Shown: piece after piece, positions 1 to 5,791 of the stretch
Position numbering within the stretch: the stretch's first letter is position 1
Layout: every line of letters starts with the position of its first letter
Source: Anaerolineales bacterium
GTDB lineage: Bacteria; Chloroflexota; Anaerolineae; 4572-78; NAK82
Length of the DNA stretch: 6,012 nucleotides
Direction of reading: 5' to 3'
Assembly (NCBI GenBank): GCA_024643945.1
Contig: JAHELX010000396.1
Location: 1-6,012, forward strand
Position numbers and translations under genes: made by a program
Notes under the pieces: model-generated
Told to the model about the DNA's origin: nothing
Seen by the model: the letters and a program-made list of their open reading frames with translations, nothing else
Database searches by the model: none

Positions 1-1350
1 AAGCGAAAAATATTGATTCTGACCGCCGACGCCGGGTTTGGACACCGCAGCGCAGCCCTGGCCATCCAGGCAGCTATGCAGGAGCGATATGGCGACCACT
101 CTATCACCACAATTGTCAACCCTCTGCGTGAAGCGGGATCGCCCAGCATTTTGCAGACCATGGCCGAGGATCGCTACGACGACTGGGTTCAAAACGACCT
201 GGCTCTCTACGAGTTAGGCTACCGCATCAGCGATGCCATGCCGGCCACCACTCTGATCGAGCAAGTCTTTTCGGCACTGTTGAACGACCCGCTTAAAGAA
301 TTGTTGGACCGGCACCAGCCGCACATAGTGATCTCTACCTATCCATTCTATCTGGAGCCGCTCAACTTCGTCTTTGACCAGATGGAGGAAGCCTTGCCGC
401 TGGTCAGCGTGATCACCGACCTGGTGACGGTGCATACCCTTTGGTTTAACCCTCGGGTAGACCTATGCCTGGTACCGACGGAGCGGGCGCGCAAGAAAGC
501 GCTGCGCAGCGGCGTGCCCGCCGACCGTATCCACGTCACCGGCCTTCCGGTGCACCCCCGATTTGGCGCCGAAACTCGCGCGCCAGCCGAGATTCGGGCC
601 GAGTTTGGATGGAGACCTGGTATGCCAACGGCGCTCATCGTAGGCGGCACGCGGGTCCCCAACGTCCCCGAAATCGCTGGACTCATTGATCGATCTGGAC
701 TAAAATTGCAATTGGCCATCGTGGCCGGTGGTGACGAAGAACTATATGCCCGGCTTGCGGCCGAAACCTGGCGCGGCGAGGTGCACGTCTACGGTTTTGT
801 GAAGAATATGCCGGCCCTGATCCATGCCAGTGACCTGGTAGTGACCAAGGCAGGGGGACTGATTGTCAGCGAGACACTGGCATGTGGCCGCCCCCTCATT
901 TTGTCCAGTGCCATCTCGGGCCAGGAGACAGGCAACGTAGAGTATGTCACCTCGAAGGGCGCCGGTGATTGGGCACCCACGCCGCGCGAGGTGCTGACCC
1001 ACCTGGTGCGCTGGCTGGCTGACGACGGGACTACCCTGGCCGAACGTACGGCCAATGCTCGGCGGGCAGGTCGCCCTCGGGCGGCATACGGGGTGGCGGA
1101 CCTGGTGTGGGAACTGGCGCAGACCGGCCCGCGGCCCAGCCCCCAGGAATTGACCCTGCGCAGCGCAGCACGCTTGCCCCTTAAGGCGGGGGTGCAGGTA
1201 TCGCGGGTCATTGACAGGGTAGAACAGGAACTGCGCGGCGTCACCGATGCCGAATTGGCGCGCCTGGCGGTGTGGTGCGTCAACCAAATCGAGACAGAGA
1301 CCGATTTGAAGCGAATCGCCGATGCGGTGAGCCGGCGCATCGATGCCTAG
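1..1350 (+). CDS. MGDG synthase / MurG-type (GT-B fold) glycosyltransferase, 5' end cut by the window
   Basis: The reading frame is open from base 1 and gives 449 residues up to TAG at 1348-1350. The true start lies upstream, probably only a few codons away. Near the N-terminus, residues 5-19 (ILTADAGFGHRSAA) match the nucleotide-sugar glycosyltransferases related to plant MGDG synthase and Bacillus UgtP (MGDG_synth domain). The C-terminal GT-B half shows GFVKNMPALIHASDLVVTKAGG (G286 ends this stretch), then SETLACGRP and GQETGN (307-312). These are the usual UDP-sugar binding and acceptor-closure motifs. The family moves a hexose from UDP-sugar to diacylglycerol or a related lipid at the inner membrane face; the sugar and acceptor cannot be read from sequence. 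No transmembrane segment is evident, as in other peripheral members. After about residue 350 there is a tail of some 90 residues, rich in Arg and Ala and probably helical, that is not part of the catalytic core. Family assignment is firm; substrate is open. Confidence 0.9.
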   Translation, partial: KRKILILTADAGFGHRSAALAIQAAMQERYGDHSITTIVNPLREAGSPSILQTMAEDRYDDWVQNDLALYELGYRISDAMPATTLIEQVFSALLNDPLKELLDRHQPHIVISTYPFYLEPLNFVFDQMEEALPLVSVITDLVTVHTLWFNPRVDLCLVPTERARKKALRSGVPADRIHVTGLPVHPRFGAETRAPAEIRAEFGWRPGMPTALIVGGTRVPNVPEIAGLIDRSGLKLQLAIVAGGDEELYARLAAETWRGEVHVYGFVKNMPALIHASDLVVTKAGGLIVSETLACGRPLILSSAISGQETGNVEYVTSKGAGDWAPTPREVLTHLVRWLADDGTTLAERTANARRAGRPRAAYGVADLVWELAQTGPRPSPQELTLRSAARLPLKAGVQVSRVIDRVEQELRGVTDAELARLAVWCVNQIETETDLKRIADAVSRRIDA

Positions 1351-1505
1351 TACCCTATCACAGGGATTATGATATGATACAGATTACGCCCATGAGGCCG
1401 AATCTAACTTATCAAAATCACTTTGATGGGGCACTGGCTAGTTCGTTAGTCCAGCTCTTGTCTTACTGGCAACCAGGGGTTTGAACAAATGGTGTAGGAG
1501 GCGTT
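1351..1505. other. Intergenic spacer with a small palindrome
   Basis: This 155-bp gap separates the glycosyltransferase from the GerW-like pair. I see no convincing -35/-10 pair. Two overlapping TATGAT hexamers (1368-1373 and 1373-1378) lack a partner at -35. The perfect palindrome ATCAAA-N5-TTTGAT (1411-1416 / 1422-1427) could be an operator. A short open frame from ATG 1374 to TGA 1484 has no ribosome binding site and I do not call it a gene. A CCCT/AGGG pair at 1353-1365 is too short to be a terminator. Confidence 0.5.
1411..1427. promoter_or_regulatory. Palindrome ATCAAA-N5-TTTGAT, possible operator
   Basis: Two perfect 6-bp arms surround a 5-bp spacer, about 80 bp upstream of the start codon at 1506. 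The size and position suit a dimeric regulator site. No promoter could be fixed nearby, so the role is inference and a chance palindrome is possible. Confidence 0.25.
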
Positions 1506-1799
1506 ATGCGAAGACTCAAAAGGATCATTCAGTGGCAAACCGTTTCGGGCAGCCCGGTGACTGCAGGTGACGTCACGTTGACGCCCCAGTCCCAATCACT
1601 CACCGTTCGCTGGCCCCACGGGGGTTGGGTTTGGAACCGACCCGTTGCGATTCTGGTTGAACGAGGCGGGCAAACAGAGCGCGTCCCAATTGTGGATGTC
1701 ACCCGGGCCGTCCAACTGGGATTGCTAAGCTGCACTTTGGTTTTTGGCATGGTTACTGTTGCTCTAACAGCTCGACGAAGGAGGAATCGAAATGAATGA
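1506..1799 (+). CDS. Small membrane-anchored GerW-like protein (short paralogue of the next gene)
   Basis: A 97-residue protein starting at ATG 1506, four bases after a perfect AGGAGG (1496-1501). It ends eight bases inside the next gene (ATG 1792, TGA 1797-1799), so the two are translationally coupled. Residues 15-27 (GSPVTAGDVTLTP) line up with GEPITSGDYTVIT of the next protein. Residues 45-52 (RPVAILVE) and 63-71 (VDVTRAVQL) line up with RPVAVISI and RDVTKIALA. It therefore looks like a GerW/YtfJ-fold protein from which the glycine-rich loop is missing; Trp-rich PHGGWVW (37-43) sits there instead. A hydrophobic stretch at about 68-88 followed by RRRRNR suggests one C-terminal membrane segment with a positively charged cytoplasmic end. 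Function is unknown. The gene call is strong from its ribosome binding site and overlap; the paralogy is my own by-eye alignment. Confidence 0.8.
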   Translation: MRRLKRIIQWQTVSGSPVTAGDVTLTPQSQSLTVRWPHGGWVWNRPVAILVERGGQTERVPIVDVTRAVQLGLLSCTLVFGMVTVALTARRRRNRNE

Positions 1800-2250
1800 G
1801 GAATTCGACAATATGGTGATCAAGGCGGTGAAGGACCAACAACAGGGCCAGGAACTGTTGGAAAAGCTCGTCGCCGTAGCCCAACCGGGCGCAGTGTACG
1901 GCGAACCTATAACCTCCGGAGACTATACAGTCATTACCGCCTCTGAAGTCTCAGTGGGTATGGGATTTGGCTATGGTATGGGCGGCGGGAGCGCTCCTGA
2001 AGCGGCCGAAGGTGAGACGGCGAACCCGGGCGAGCCTGAGAACCAGGGCGAGGGAGCCAGGGGCTTTGGCGGTGGCGGTGGCGGTGGCGGCTTCTCCGCG
2101 GGGCGGCCGGTGGCGGTGATCAGCATCGGCCCGGACGGTGTGCGGGTGGAGCCGGTGCGGGACGTCACCAAGATCGCCCTGGCTTTTCTGACCGCAGCCG
2201 GCAGCATGCTGATGATGCGGAGCAGGATGCGTGGGGCCAGCCGTAGGTAA
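1792..2250 (+). CDS. GerW/YtfJ-family protein
   Basis: A 152-residue protein starting at ATG 1792, seven bases after AAGGAGG (1778-1784). It follows the GerW (Spore_YtfJ) plan: an N-terminal helix (1-30), then VYGEPITSGDYTVITASEVSVG (35-56), then a flexible Gly-rich section with an eight-glycine run (93-100), then RPVAVISIGPDGVRVEPV (105-122). A hydrophobic C-terminal helix (about 125-142, DVTKIALAFLTAAGSMLMM) and a basic tail RSRMRGASRR end the protein; Bacillus YtfJ is not typically described as ending in such a membrane-like helix. In Bacillus, GerW is a spore protein needed for normal germination. Homologues are common in non-sporulating bacteria, where the role is unknown. Nothing else in the window points to sporulation, so I would not transfer that role. 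It overlaps the upstream small paralogue, which suggests the two products act together. Confidence 0.87.
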   Translation: MNEEFDNMVIKAVKDQQQGQELLEKLVAVAQPGAVYGEPITSGDYTVITASEVSVGMGFGYGMGGGSAPEAAEGETANPGEPENQGEGARGFGGGGGGGGFSAGRPVAVISIGPDGVRVEPVRDVTKIALAFLTAAGSMLMMRSRMRGASRR

Positions 2251-2302
2251 GTAAGCGTTGCAAGAGTCATCCAGCCCCCAACTGAACGGTTACGTAGGTA
2301 AG
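2242..2302 (+). repeat. 10-bp direct repeat CGTAGGTAAG flanking the gap before the PF04008 gene
   Basis: CGTAGGTAAG occurs at 2242-2251, spanning the stop codon of the GerW-like gene, and again at 2293-2302, just before the next gene's ribosome binding site. Similarity continues loosely after each copy (AGCGTTGCAAGAG against AGCTGCAAAGGAG). This could be the trace of a short tandem duplication of about 51 bp that supplied a second ribosome-binding region. Origin by chance cannot be excluded. Confidence 0.4.
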
Positions 2303-2325
2303 AGCTGCAAAGGAGAGGATAACCA

Positions 2326-2814
2326 ATGGAGCTCACAACCGTTACCATCGAAAAGCCGGAGACGATCAATTTCATCCTGGGCCAGACTCACTTCATCAAG
2401 TCCGTCGAGGACCTGCACGAGGCGATGGTCAGCGCCGTGCCCGGCATCAAGTTTGGCCTGGCCTTTTGCGAGGCATCCGGGGCCTGTCTGGTGCGCTGGA
2501 CGGGCACCGACGAGGCGATGATCGAGCTGGCCAGGAAAAACGCCATGGCGTTGTCGGCCGGCCACAGTTTCTTCATCTTCCTGGCCGAAGGCTTTTACCC
2601 CATCAACGTGCTGAACGCCATCAAGCTGGTGCCGGAGGTGTGTCGCATCTTCTGCGCCACGGCCAACCCCACCCAGGTGATCGTGGCCGAGACCGATCAG
2701 GGGCGCGCGGTGCTGGGCGTGGTAGACGGGTTCAAGCTCAAGGGCGTCGAGGACGAGGAAGGTATCGCCTGGCGCAAGGGCTTCTTGCGCCAGATTGGCT
2801 ACAAGCTGGAATGA
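2326..2814 (+). CDS. Adenosine-specific kinase family protein (PF04008)
   Basis: A 162-residue protein of the usual family length (about 160), so it is intact. ATG 2326 follows AAAGGAGAGG (2309-2318) at good spacing. Family-typical stretches are VPGIKFGLAFCEASG (38-52), RWTGTD (57-62), LSAGHSFFIFL (76-86), YPINVLNAIKLVPEVCRIFCATANP (91-115), and VLGVVDGFKL (129-138). The structure of the Pyrobaculum homologue with a bound adenine nucleotide led to the name adenosine-specific kinase. The family is found mainly in archaea and in some deep-branching or thermophilic bacteria. The real substrate and reaction remain poorly tested; an older guess is a role in adenosine or AMP handling. The protein should be soluble and cytoplasmic; no signal or membrane segment is visible. 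It lies 75 bp after the GerW-like gene on the same strand and may be read from the same transcript. Confidence 0.88.
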   Translation: MELTTVTIEKPETINFILGQTHFIKSVEDLHEAMVSAVPGIKFGLAFCEASGACLVRWTGTDEAMIELARKNAMALSAGHSFFIFLAEGFYPINVLNAIKLVPEVCRIFCATANPTQVIVAETDQGRAVLGVVDGFKLKGVEDEEGIAWRKGFLRQIGYKLE

Positions 2815-2815
2815 A

Positions 2816-2893
2816 GCGTGAAACGTAAAGACGTAAAACGTAAAACGTGATCCGTGACAAGCTTCTCACGTTTCACGTTTCACGTTTCACGTT
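2816..2893. repeat. Heptamer-based imperfect inverted repeat (ACGTTTC type)
   Basis: The right arm (2865-2893) is almost four perfect copies of CACGTTT (2867-2873, 2874-2880, 2881-2887, partial at 2888-2893). The left arm (2816-2850) is the reverse complement in decayed form: GTGAAAC, GTAAAGAC, GTAAAAC, GTAAAAC, GTGA. A 14-bp loop separates them. The differences are nearly all G-to-A in the left arm. In a minus-strand RNA these become G-U wobbles, so a full hairpin could form; in a + strand RNA they are A-C mismatches. Such heptamer repeats are, to my knowledge, dispersed in intergenic DNA of several Chloroflexota and cyanobacteria. It sits between two same-strand genes and ends directly before the ribosome binding site of the second. 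Confidence 0.75.
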
Positions 2894-2899
2894 GGAGGA
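2894..2899 (+). promoter_or_regulatory. Ribosome binding site GGAGGA fixing the start at 2907
   Basis: GGAGGA lies seven bases before ATG 2907. It rules out the upstream GTG at 2847, from which 20 extra residues would be encoded by the heptamer repeat itself. Confidence 0.8.
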
Positions 2900-2906
2900 A
2901 CATCCT

Positions 2907-4322
2907 ATGACCGATGAGAAGTCAATTACCTTGAGCGAAGCGATTCTCCAGGTGTTGGACCAACTCAATGGGCCTATCACCGTATCGGACTTCGCCAGCC
3001 GCGTGCTGGCAATTTACCCATCCAAAGCCAAGAACCCAGCGGCCAGGGTGCGCAATCACCTGCGCTGGGAGGAATACGGGACAAGCATAATCTACCTGGA
3101 TCGCCAGACAATCCTTCCACTGGGTATGGCGATGAAGGGCATTCGCTTCCGCATCTCCATCACGCGCCAGGAGGCCACCCAGGGGATGCTGTTCATAGAA
3201 CCTGCCTTCCATTACTTCCTGCGCCGGGGGATTGAGTATGAGGACGTACAATTGGTGAATGGTGCCGGACATTCTTTGGCCATCCACGTTGTGACCCTTA
3301 CGCAGCGAGCTTCAAGTTTATTCGGTCCGTATACTCAGGAGATTCCGGCTTTCGAGTTGCACGACTGGTTCCGCGCCAACCGGGTGCGCCGTAACGACAG
3401 CATTCTGGTCACCGTTGAGGACTGGGAGCTTGGCCGCTTCCGCCTGGAACACGAGCCGGCCAGTCGCCGGCATAGAGGGGAGATTGAGCGCAAGAATCAG
3501 GAGCTGGCCGACTTGCTGTTTGGTATGCTGGAATCGGCTCGCAACGAACAGATCTATTCTCACCAGGCCATTCCGGCAGCCTATGCCCGCCTGTCAGACC
3601 CGAGGGGTTATCCAGGCGATCACTGGTTTGATGCCCTCGAGCAGGACTCCCGCATGAAATGGGATGGATTTACCATCCGTTACAGCGAATCTCGTACGTT
3701 TTTCGAGCAGGTACTGTCCCCAGAGGAGGAGACGCCGCCAGAACTACCTTATACCCCTGCCCAGGCCAACCAGGTCTACCGCTTCAAAGCTGCCCTATGG
3801 CACCGGCAGGGCCTGTGGCGCCGGATCGAGATCCAGGGCAAGCAAACATTGGCGGACTTCGACCACATCTTGCGTCGCGCCTTCGAGCACGATGTGGGAG
3901 ATCATCTCGGCGGCTTCTGGAACCGCGTGCGGCGGGGTACAGGAAAGCGCTTCCGCGAGGTCGATCTGGGGGACATCGATCCCTTTGGCGGCGGGAGCGG
4001 GGCAGATTTGCATGTGGCCGGCCTGGGGTTGAATCCCGGTGATGAACTCAAGTACGTCTACGACTTTGGAGACTGGATCGAGCACCGGATCAGCCTGGAG
4101 GAGGTCGTCGAGCGCGAAGCCAAAGCGAAATACCCCCGCATCGTGGGCCAAAACAAGCCCAGGTACCGCTACTGCCAGTCATGCCAGGCCCAAGGGCGCA
4201 AAACAGTGGCTACCTGGATCTGCATCGAATGCTCCAATGAGCAACAAAAGGAGGTGCTGGTCTGCAGGGATTGCCTGTTGGACGAGCACGAGGACCATTA
4301 TGCACAGGAGCTTCTTTACTAA
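2907..4322 (+). CDS. Multidomain pRiA4b ORF-3-like protein with N-terminal winged-helix-like region and C-terminal zinc finger
   Basis: A 471-residue protein. Residues 8-55 (SEAILQVLDQLNGPITVSDFASRVL, then RVRNHLRWEE) resemble a HARE-HTH type winged helix, a DNA-associated fold. Residues 78-185 form a beta-rich middle region; FELHDWFRANRVRRNDSILVTV (149-170) recalls a pseudobarrel fold but is not assigned. Residues 291-400 are the pRiA4b ORF-3-like domain (PF07929): YRFKAALW (291-298), DIDPFGGG (356-363), YVYDFGDWIEH (383-393). The tail 423-464 holds Cys423, 426, 439, 442, 453, 456 and His461, 464 in CxxC-CxxC-CxxC-HxxH order, enough for two zinc ions. Proteins with PF07929 are common near mobile elements and plasmids, but no enzyme activity is established. 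The combination suggests a DNA- or RNA-associated regulator; this is inference. The start is chosen from the ribosome binding site at 2894. The gene is intact, and a MITE begins nine bases after its stop. Confidence 0.85.
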   Translation: MTDEKSITLSEAILQVLDQLNGPITVSDFASRVLAIYPSKAKNPAARVRNHLRWEEYGTSIIYLDRQTILPLGMAMKGIRFRISITRQEATQGMLFIEPAFHYFLRRGIEYEDVQLVNGAGHSLAIHVVTLTQRASSLFGPYTQEIPAFELHDWFRANRVRRNDSILVTVEDWELGRFRLEHEPASRRHRGEIERKNQELADLLFGMLESARNEQIYSHQAIPAAYARLSDPRGYPGDHWFDALEQDSRMKWDGFTIRYSESRTFFEQVLSPEEETPPELPYTPAQANQVYRFKAALWHRQGLWRRIEIQGKQTLADFDHILRRAFEHDVGDHLGGFWNRVRRGTGKRFREVDLGDIDPFGGGSGADLHVAGLGLNPGDELKYVYDFGDWIEHRISLEEVVEREAKAKYPRIVGQNKPRYRYCQSCQAQGRKTVATWICIECSNEQQKEVLVCRDCLLDEHEDHYAQELLY

Positions 4323-4470
4323 ACCCTCTCGTAACTACTCAGGCCAGATACCCCTTGCGAAGATTTGATGAGAGTTTTCAGAGCGAAAATGCCTTGGCCT
4401 ACCGAAAACTGCCATGTTAGCAAGGTTATTCGAAACCTTCGCAAGGGTACCTGAGTAGTTACACCCTCTC
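4323..4470. repeat. 8-bp target site duplication ACCCTCTC (4323-4330 and 4463-4470)
   Basis: Identical octamers flank the inverted-repeat element on both sides, directly abutting its ends. The left copy starts on the base after the TAA stop of the upstream gene. The right copy supplies two of the three bases of the downstream minus-strand gene's TGA stop (4469-4471). A perfect duplication implies a fairly recent insertion. Confidence 0.9.
4331..4462. mobile_element. 132-bp MITE with IS66-like ends
   Basis: The ends are perfect 13-bp inverted repeats, GTAACTACTCAGG (4331-4343) and CCTGAGTAGTTAC (4450-4462). A second pair lies just inside: TACCCCTTGCGAAG (4349-4362) and CTTCGCAAGGGTA (4437-4449), with a five-base interruption (CCAGA) only on the left. 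A small inner pair GTTTTC/GAAAAC (4374-4379, 4404-4409) extends the potential fold. The element is too short to code for a transposase and has no open frame worth calling. Ends beginning GTAA together with an 8-bp target duplication are the hallmark of the IS66 family, so an IS66-type transposase elsewhere in the genome is the likely mover; the family is inferred, not proven. It lies between convergent genes, where its hairpin could stop transcription from both sides, although no T-run follows. Confidence 0.88.
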
Positions 4471-5086
4471 AAACCTTCCTGACGGGCTGCCTGAGCACGG
4501 TCTTGAGCTTCTCCGGCGCCACCTTGCGCGGGTCGCCCAGGTAAATCTCGTGATGTTTGCCCGCCAACTGGTAGCCGTTTTCGGCAGCGAAGGCATGCAT
4601 CCTGGCTATCGTGGGGGCTTCCGCATCGTACGGACCGGTATGGAGTATCTGTACTGAAAGCCCCTCGTGGTAAGCCTCCAGCCTGAGTTTGGGCAAGGCA
4701 GGCAGATCTTTCTTCTTTTCCACCTGCTTGAGGACCTTTTCAAACATGTCCCGGGTCACCCACTCGGGCTGCATGATCATCATCGTCCAATCCCAGGCGC
4801 TTTTGTCGGCTGTGGTGAACTCCGCCATGTTTTCGGCCCACCACAGCCCCTCCATAGGCGGGACGACGTAATCCATTTCTTTTTCTTTCTTACTCGTGAA
4901 CTTGAGGGCATAGGCCACGGCATACAGCGCCTCAACGGCTTCCTGATACTCCTGGGCCGTGTTGGGGTCGCCGTGGCCGTCAATCATCAGGAAGTTCATG
5001 GGCGGCACATCAACTAACACAAACTCCCTGGCCGAAGGCTGATACAGGTGCTTCATCGCTTTTTTGTAGTCTAAGGCGCTGCTCAC
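4469..5086 (-). CDS. GyrI-like small-molecule binding domain protein
   Basis: A 205-residue protein (TGA at 4471-4469). I start it at GTG 5086, seven bases after AGGGAG (5099-5094). The longer frame from GTG 5116 would translate that ribosome binding site. Features of the stand-alone GyrI-like family (COG4832 type, about 200 residues) are FLMIDGHGDPN (32-42), VVPPMEGLWW (74-83), WDWTMMIMQPEWV (98-110), HTGPYDAE (149-156) and HHEIYLGDPRKVAPEKLKTVLRQPV (178-202). The fold is a duplicated SHS2-type module that in relatives binds small cationic or drug-like ligands; it is shared with the effector domains of BmrR and SbmC/GyrI. Some members of the wider group hydrolyse cyclopropanoid toxins, but activity here is unknown. 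It follows the methyltransferase gene by 30 bp on the same strand, so both are probably one operon that handles or modifies a small compound. Soluble; no signal peptide. Confidence 0.85.
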   Translation of the reverse strand: MSSALDYKKAMKHLYQPSAREFVLVDVPPMNFLMIDGHGDPNTAQEYQEAVEALYAVAYALKFTSKKEKEMDYVVPPMEGLWWAENMAEFTTADKSAWDWTMMIMQPEWVTRDMFEKVLKQVEKKKDLPALPKLRLEAYHEGLSVQILHTGPYDAEAPTIARMHAFAAENGYQLAGKHHEIYLGDPRKVAPEKLKTVLRQPVRKV

Positions 5087-5099
5087 AGGATCACTCCCT
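5087..5099 (-). promoter_or_regulatory. Ribosome binding site deciding the GyrI-like start
   Basis: On the minus strand AGGGAG (5099-5094) stands seven bases before GTG 5086. It makes that codon the likely start and dismisses the upstream in-frame GTG at 5116. Confidence 0.7.
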
Positions 5100-5116
5100 T
5101 CTACCCCTGACGCCAC

Positions 5117-5776
5117 CTATGGTTGTGGTAACCTTTTAGCTACCAGAACCTCTGAACTGATTCCAAACGCCGTCACAGTACGTCTGTATTCCGTGTGCCA
5201 GCGGCTGTCTGATATGTATTTCGAGAGATCAATCGGCCGGCATCCTCCCACCAGCTTGGGCTGGTGTCTGTATACGAACTCCCACGTGGATGATATCCAC
5301 CGCGCCGGCAGTGTCTTACCATACGTCAAACTAACCAGGCAGAGCAGCCCTTCAGGGGATAGGATGCGGTGGGCTTCGTCCATCAACGTAGCTGTGTCCC
5401 TCTCATCAAGCAAATCCAGGACATAGTTTGAGATGAACCGATCAAACGCCCCACCCGGTACGGGAAGGTGAACCGCTCCGTCCGACAGATGCACACTCGC
5501 CCGGTCACTCCAAGGGCGCAAACGGTTGCCGGCTATTTCAATCATCGCCGGACTCACATCAATGCCGAAGTACCGGCAATCGGGCGAGAGATAGTTTCTC
5601 AGGAGGTTCTCTGCAAATCGTCCGGTCCCAACTCCGAACTCAAACACCGCCTTAGCCTGATGGAGACGGCTATGCCTGGCCAGGGCGGATGTGGCAGGGT
5701 CTTCGTAGAAGGCTTGAGTATCCTGTTTTGAACCGATGCGATCGTAGATGGTTCTGATTTCGTCTTGAGTTAACAC
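5117..5776 (-). CDS. Class I SAM-dependent methyltransferase
   Basis: A 219-residue protein (TAG at 5119-5117) of usual size for a Methyltransf_11/25-type enzyme. The SAM-binding motif I is VFEFGVGTGRFAENLL (44-59). The acidic residue ending strand 2 is Asp73 in FGIDVS. FDRFISNYVLDLL (111-123) is the motif IV region, and EAHRILSPEGLLCLVSL (134-150) is the post-motif strand. The N-terminal LTQDEIRTIYDRIG (2-15) is a frequent opening in this group. The start is set at GTG 5776 because GAGGAA (5787-5782) precedes it closely. ATG 5809 lies inside a palindrome with poor spacing to any ribosome binding site, and GTG 5842 lies in the promoter. The methyl acceptor cannot be told; the co-transcribed GyrI-like protein suggests a small molecule. 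Soluble and cytoplasmic by appearance. Confidence 0.87.
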   Translation of the reverse strand: MLTQDEIRTIYDRIGSKQDTQAFYEDPATSALARHSRLHQAKAVFEFGVGTGRFAENLLRNYLSPDCRYFGIDVSPAMIEIAGNRLRPWSDRASVHLSDGAVHLPVPGGAFDRFISNYVLDLLDERDTATLMDEAHRILSPEGLLCLVSLTYGKTLPARWISSTWEFVYRHQPKLVGGCRPIDLSKYISDSRWHTEYRRTVTAFGISSEVLVAKRLPQP

Positions 5777-5780
5777 ACTG

Positions 5781-5787
5781 TTTCCTC
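5781..5787 (-). promoter_or_regulatory. Ribosome binding site deciding the methyltransferase start
   Basis: Minus-strand GAGGAAA (5787-5781) ends four bases before GTG 5776. It favours this start over the upstream ATG at 5809. Confidence 0.6.
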
Positions 5788-5791
5788 GTCT

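Noticed and set aside
742..1340. Long minus-strand open frames of about 180 residues opposite the glycosyltransferase
   Set aside because: They are shadows of a clearly coding + strand gene and show no family motifs.
1353..1365. CCCT-N5-AGGG hairpin after the glycosyltransferase as a terminator
   Set aside because: The stem has only four pairs and no T-run follows.
1374..1484. Small open frame from ATG 1374 with 36 residues
   Set aside because: No ribosome binding site, no recognisable motif, and it runs through the palindrome.
2816..2893. Possible CRISPR array
   Set aside because: The units are seven bases long without spacers; it is a simple heptamer inverted repeat.
2847..2906. GTG at 2847 as the start of the pRiA4b ORF-3-like gene
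   Set aside because: The extra 20 residues are the translation of the heptamer repeat, and GGAGGA stands correctly before ATG 2907.
3659..4042. Alternative + strand frames of 122-127 residues inside the pRiA4b ORF-3-like gene
   Set aside because: Low-complexity Arg/Pro/Ser-rich translations typical of off-frame reading in GC-rich DNA.
5087..5116. GTG 5116 as start of the GyrI-like gene
   Set aside because: The ribosome binding site for GTG 5086 lies within this stretch, and the added residues do not look like family sequence.
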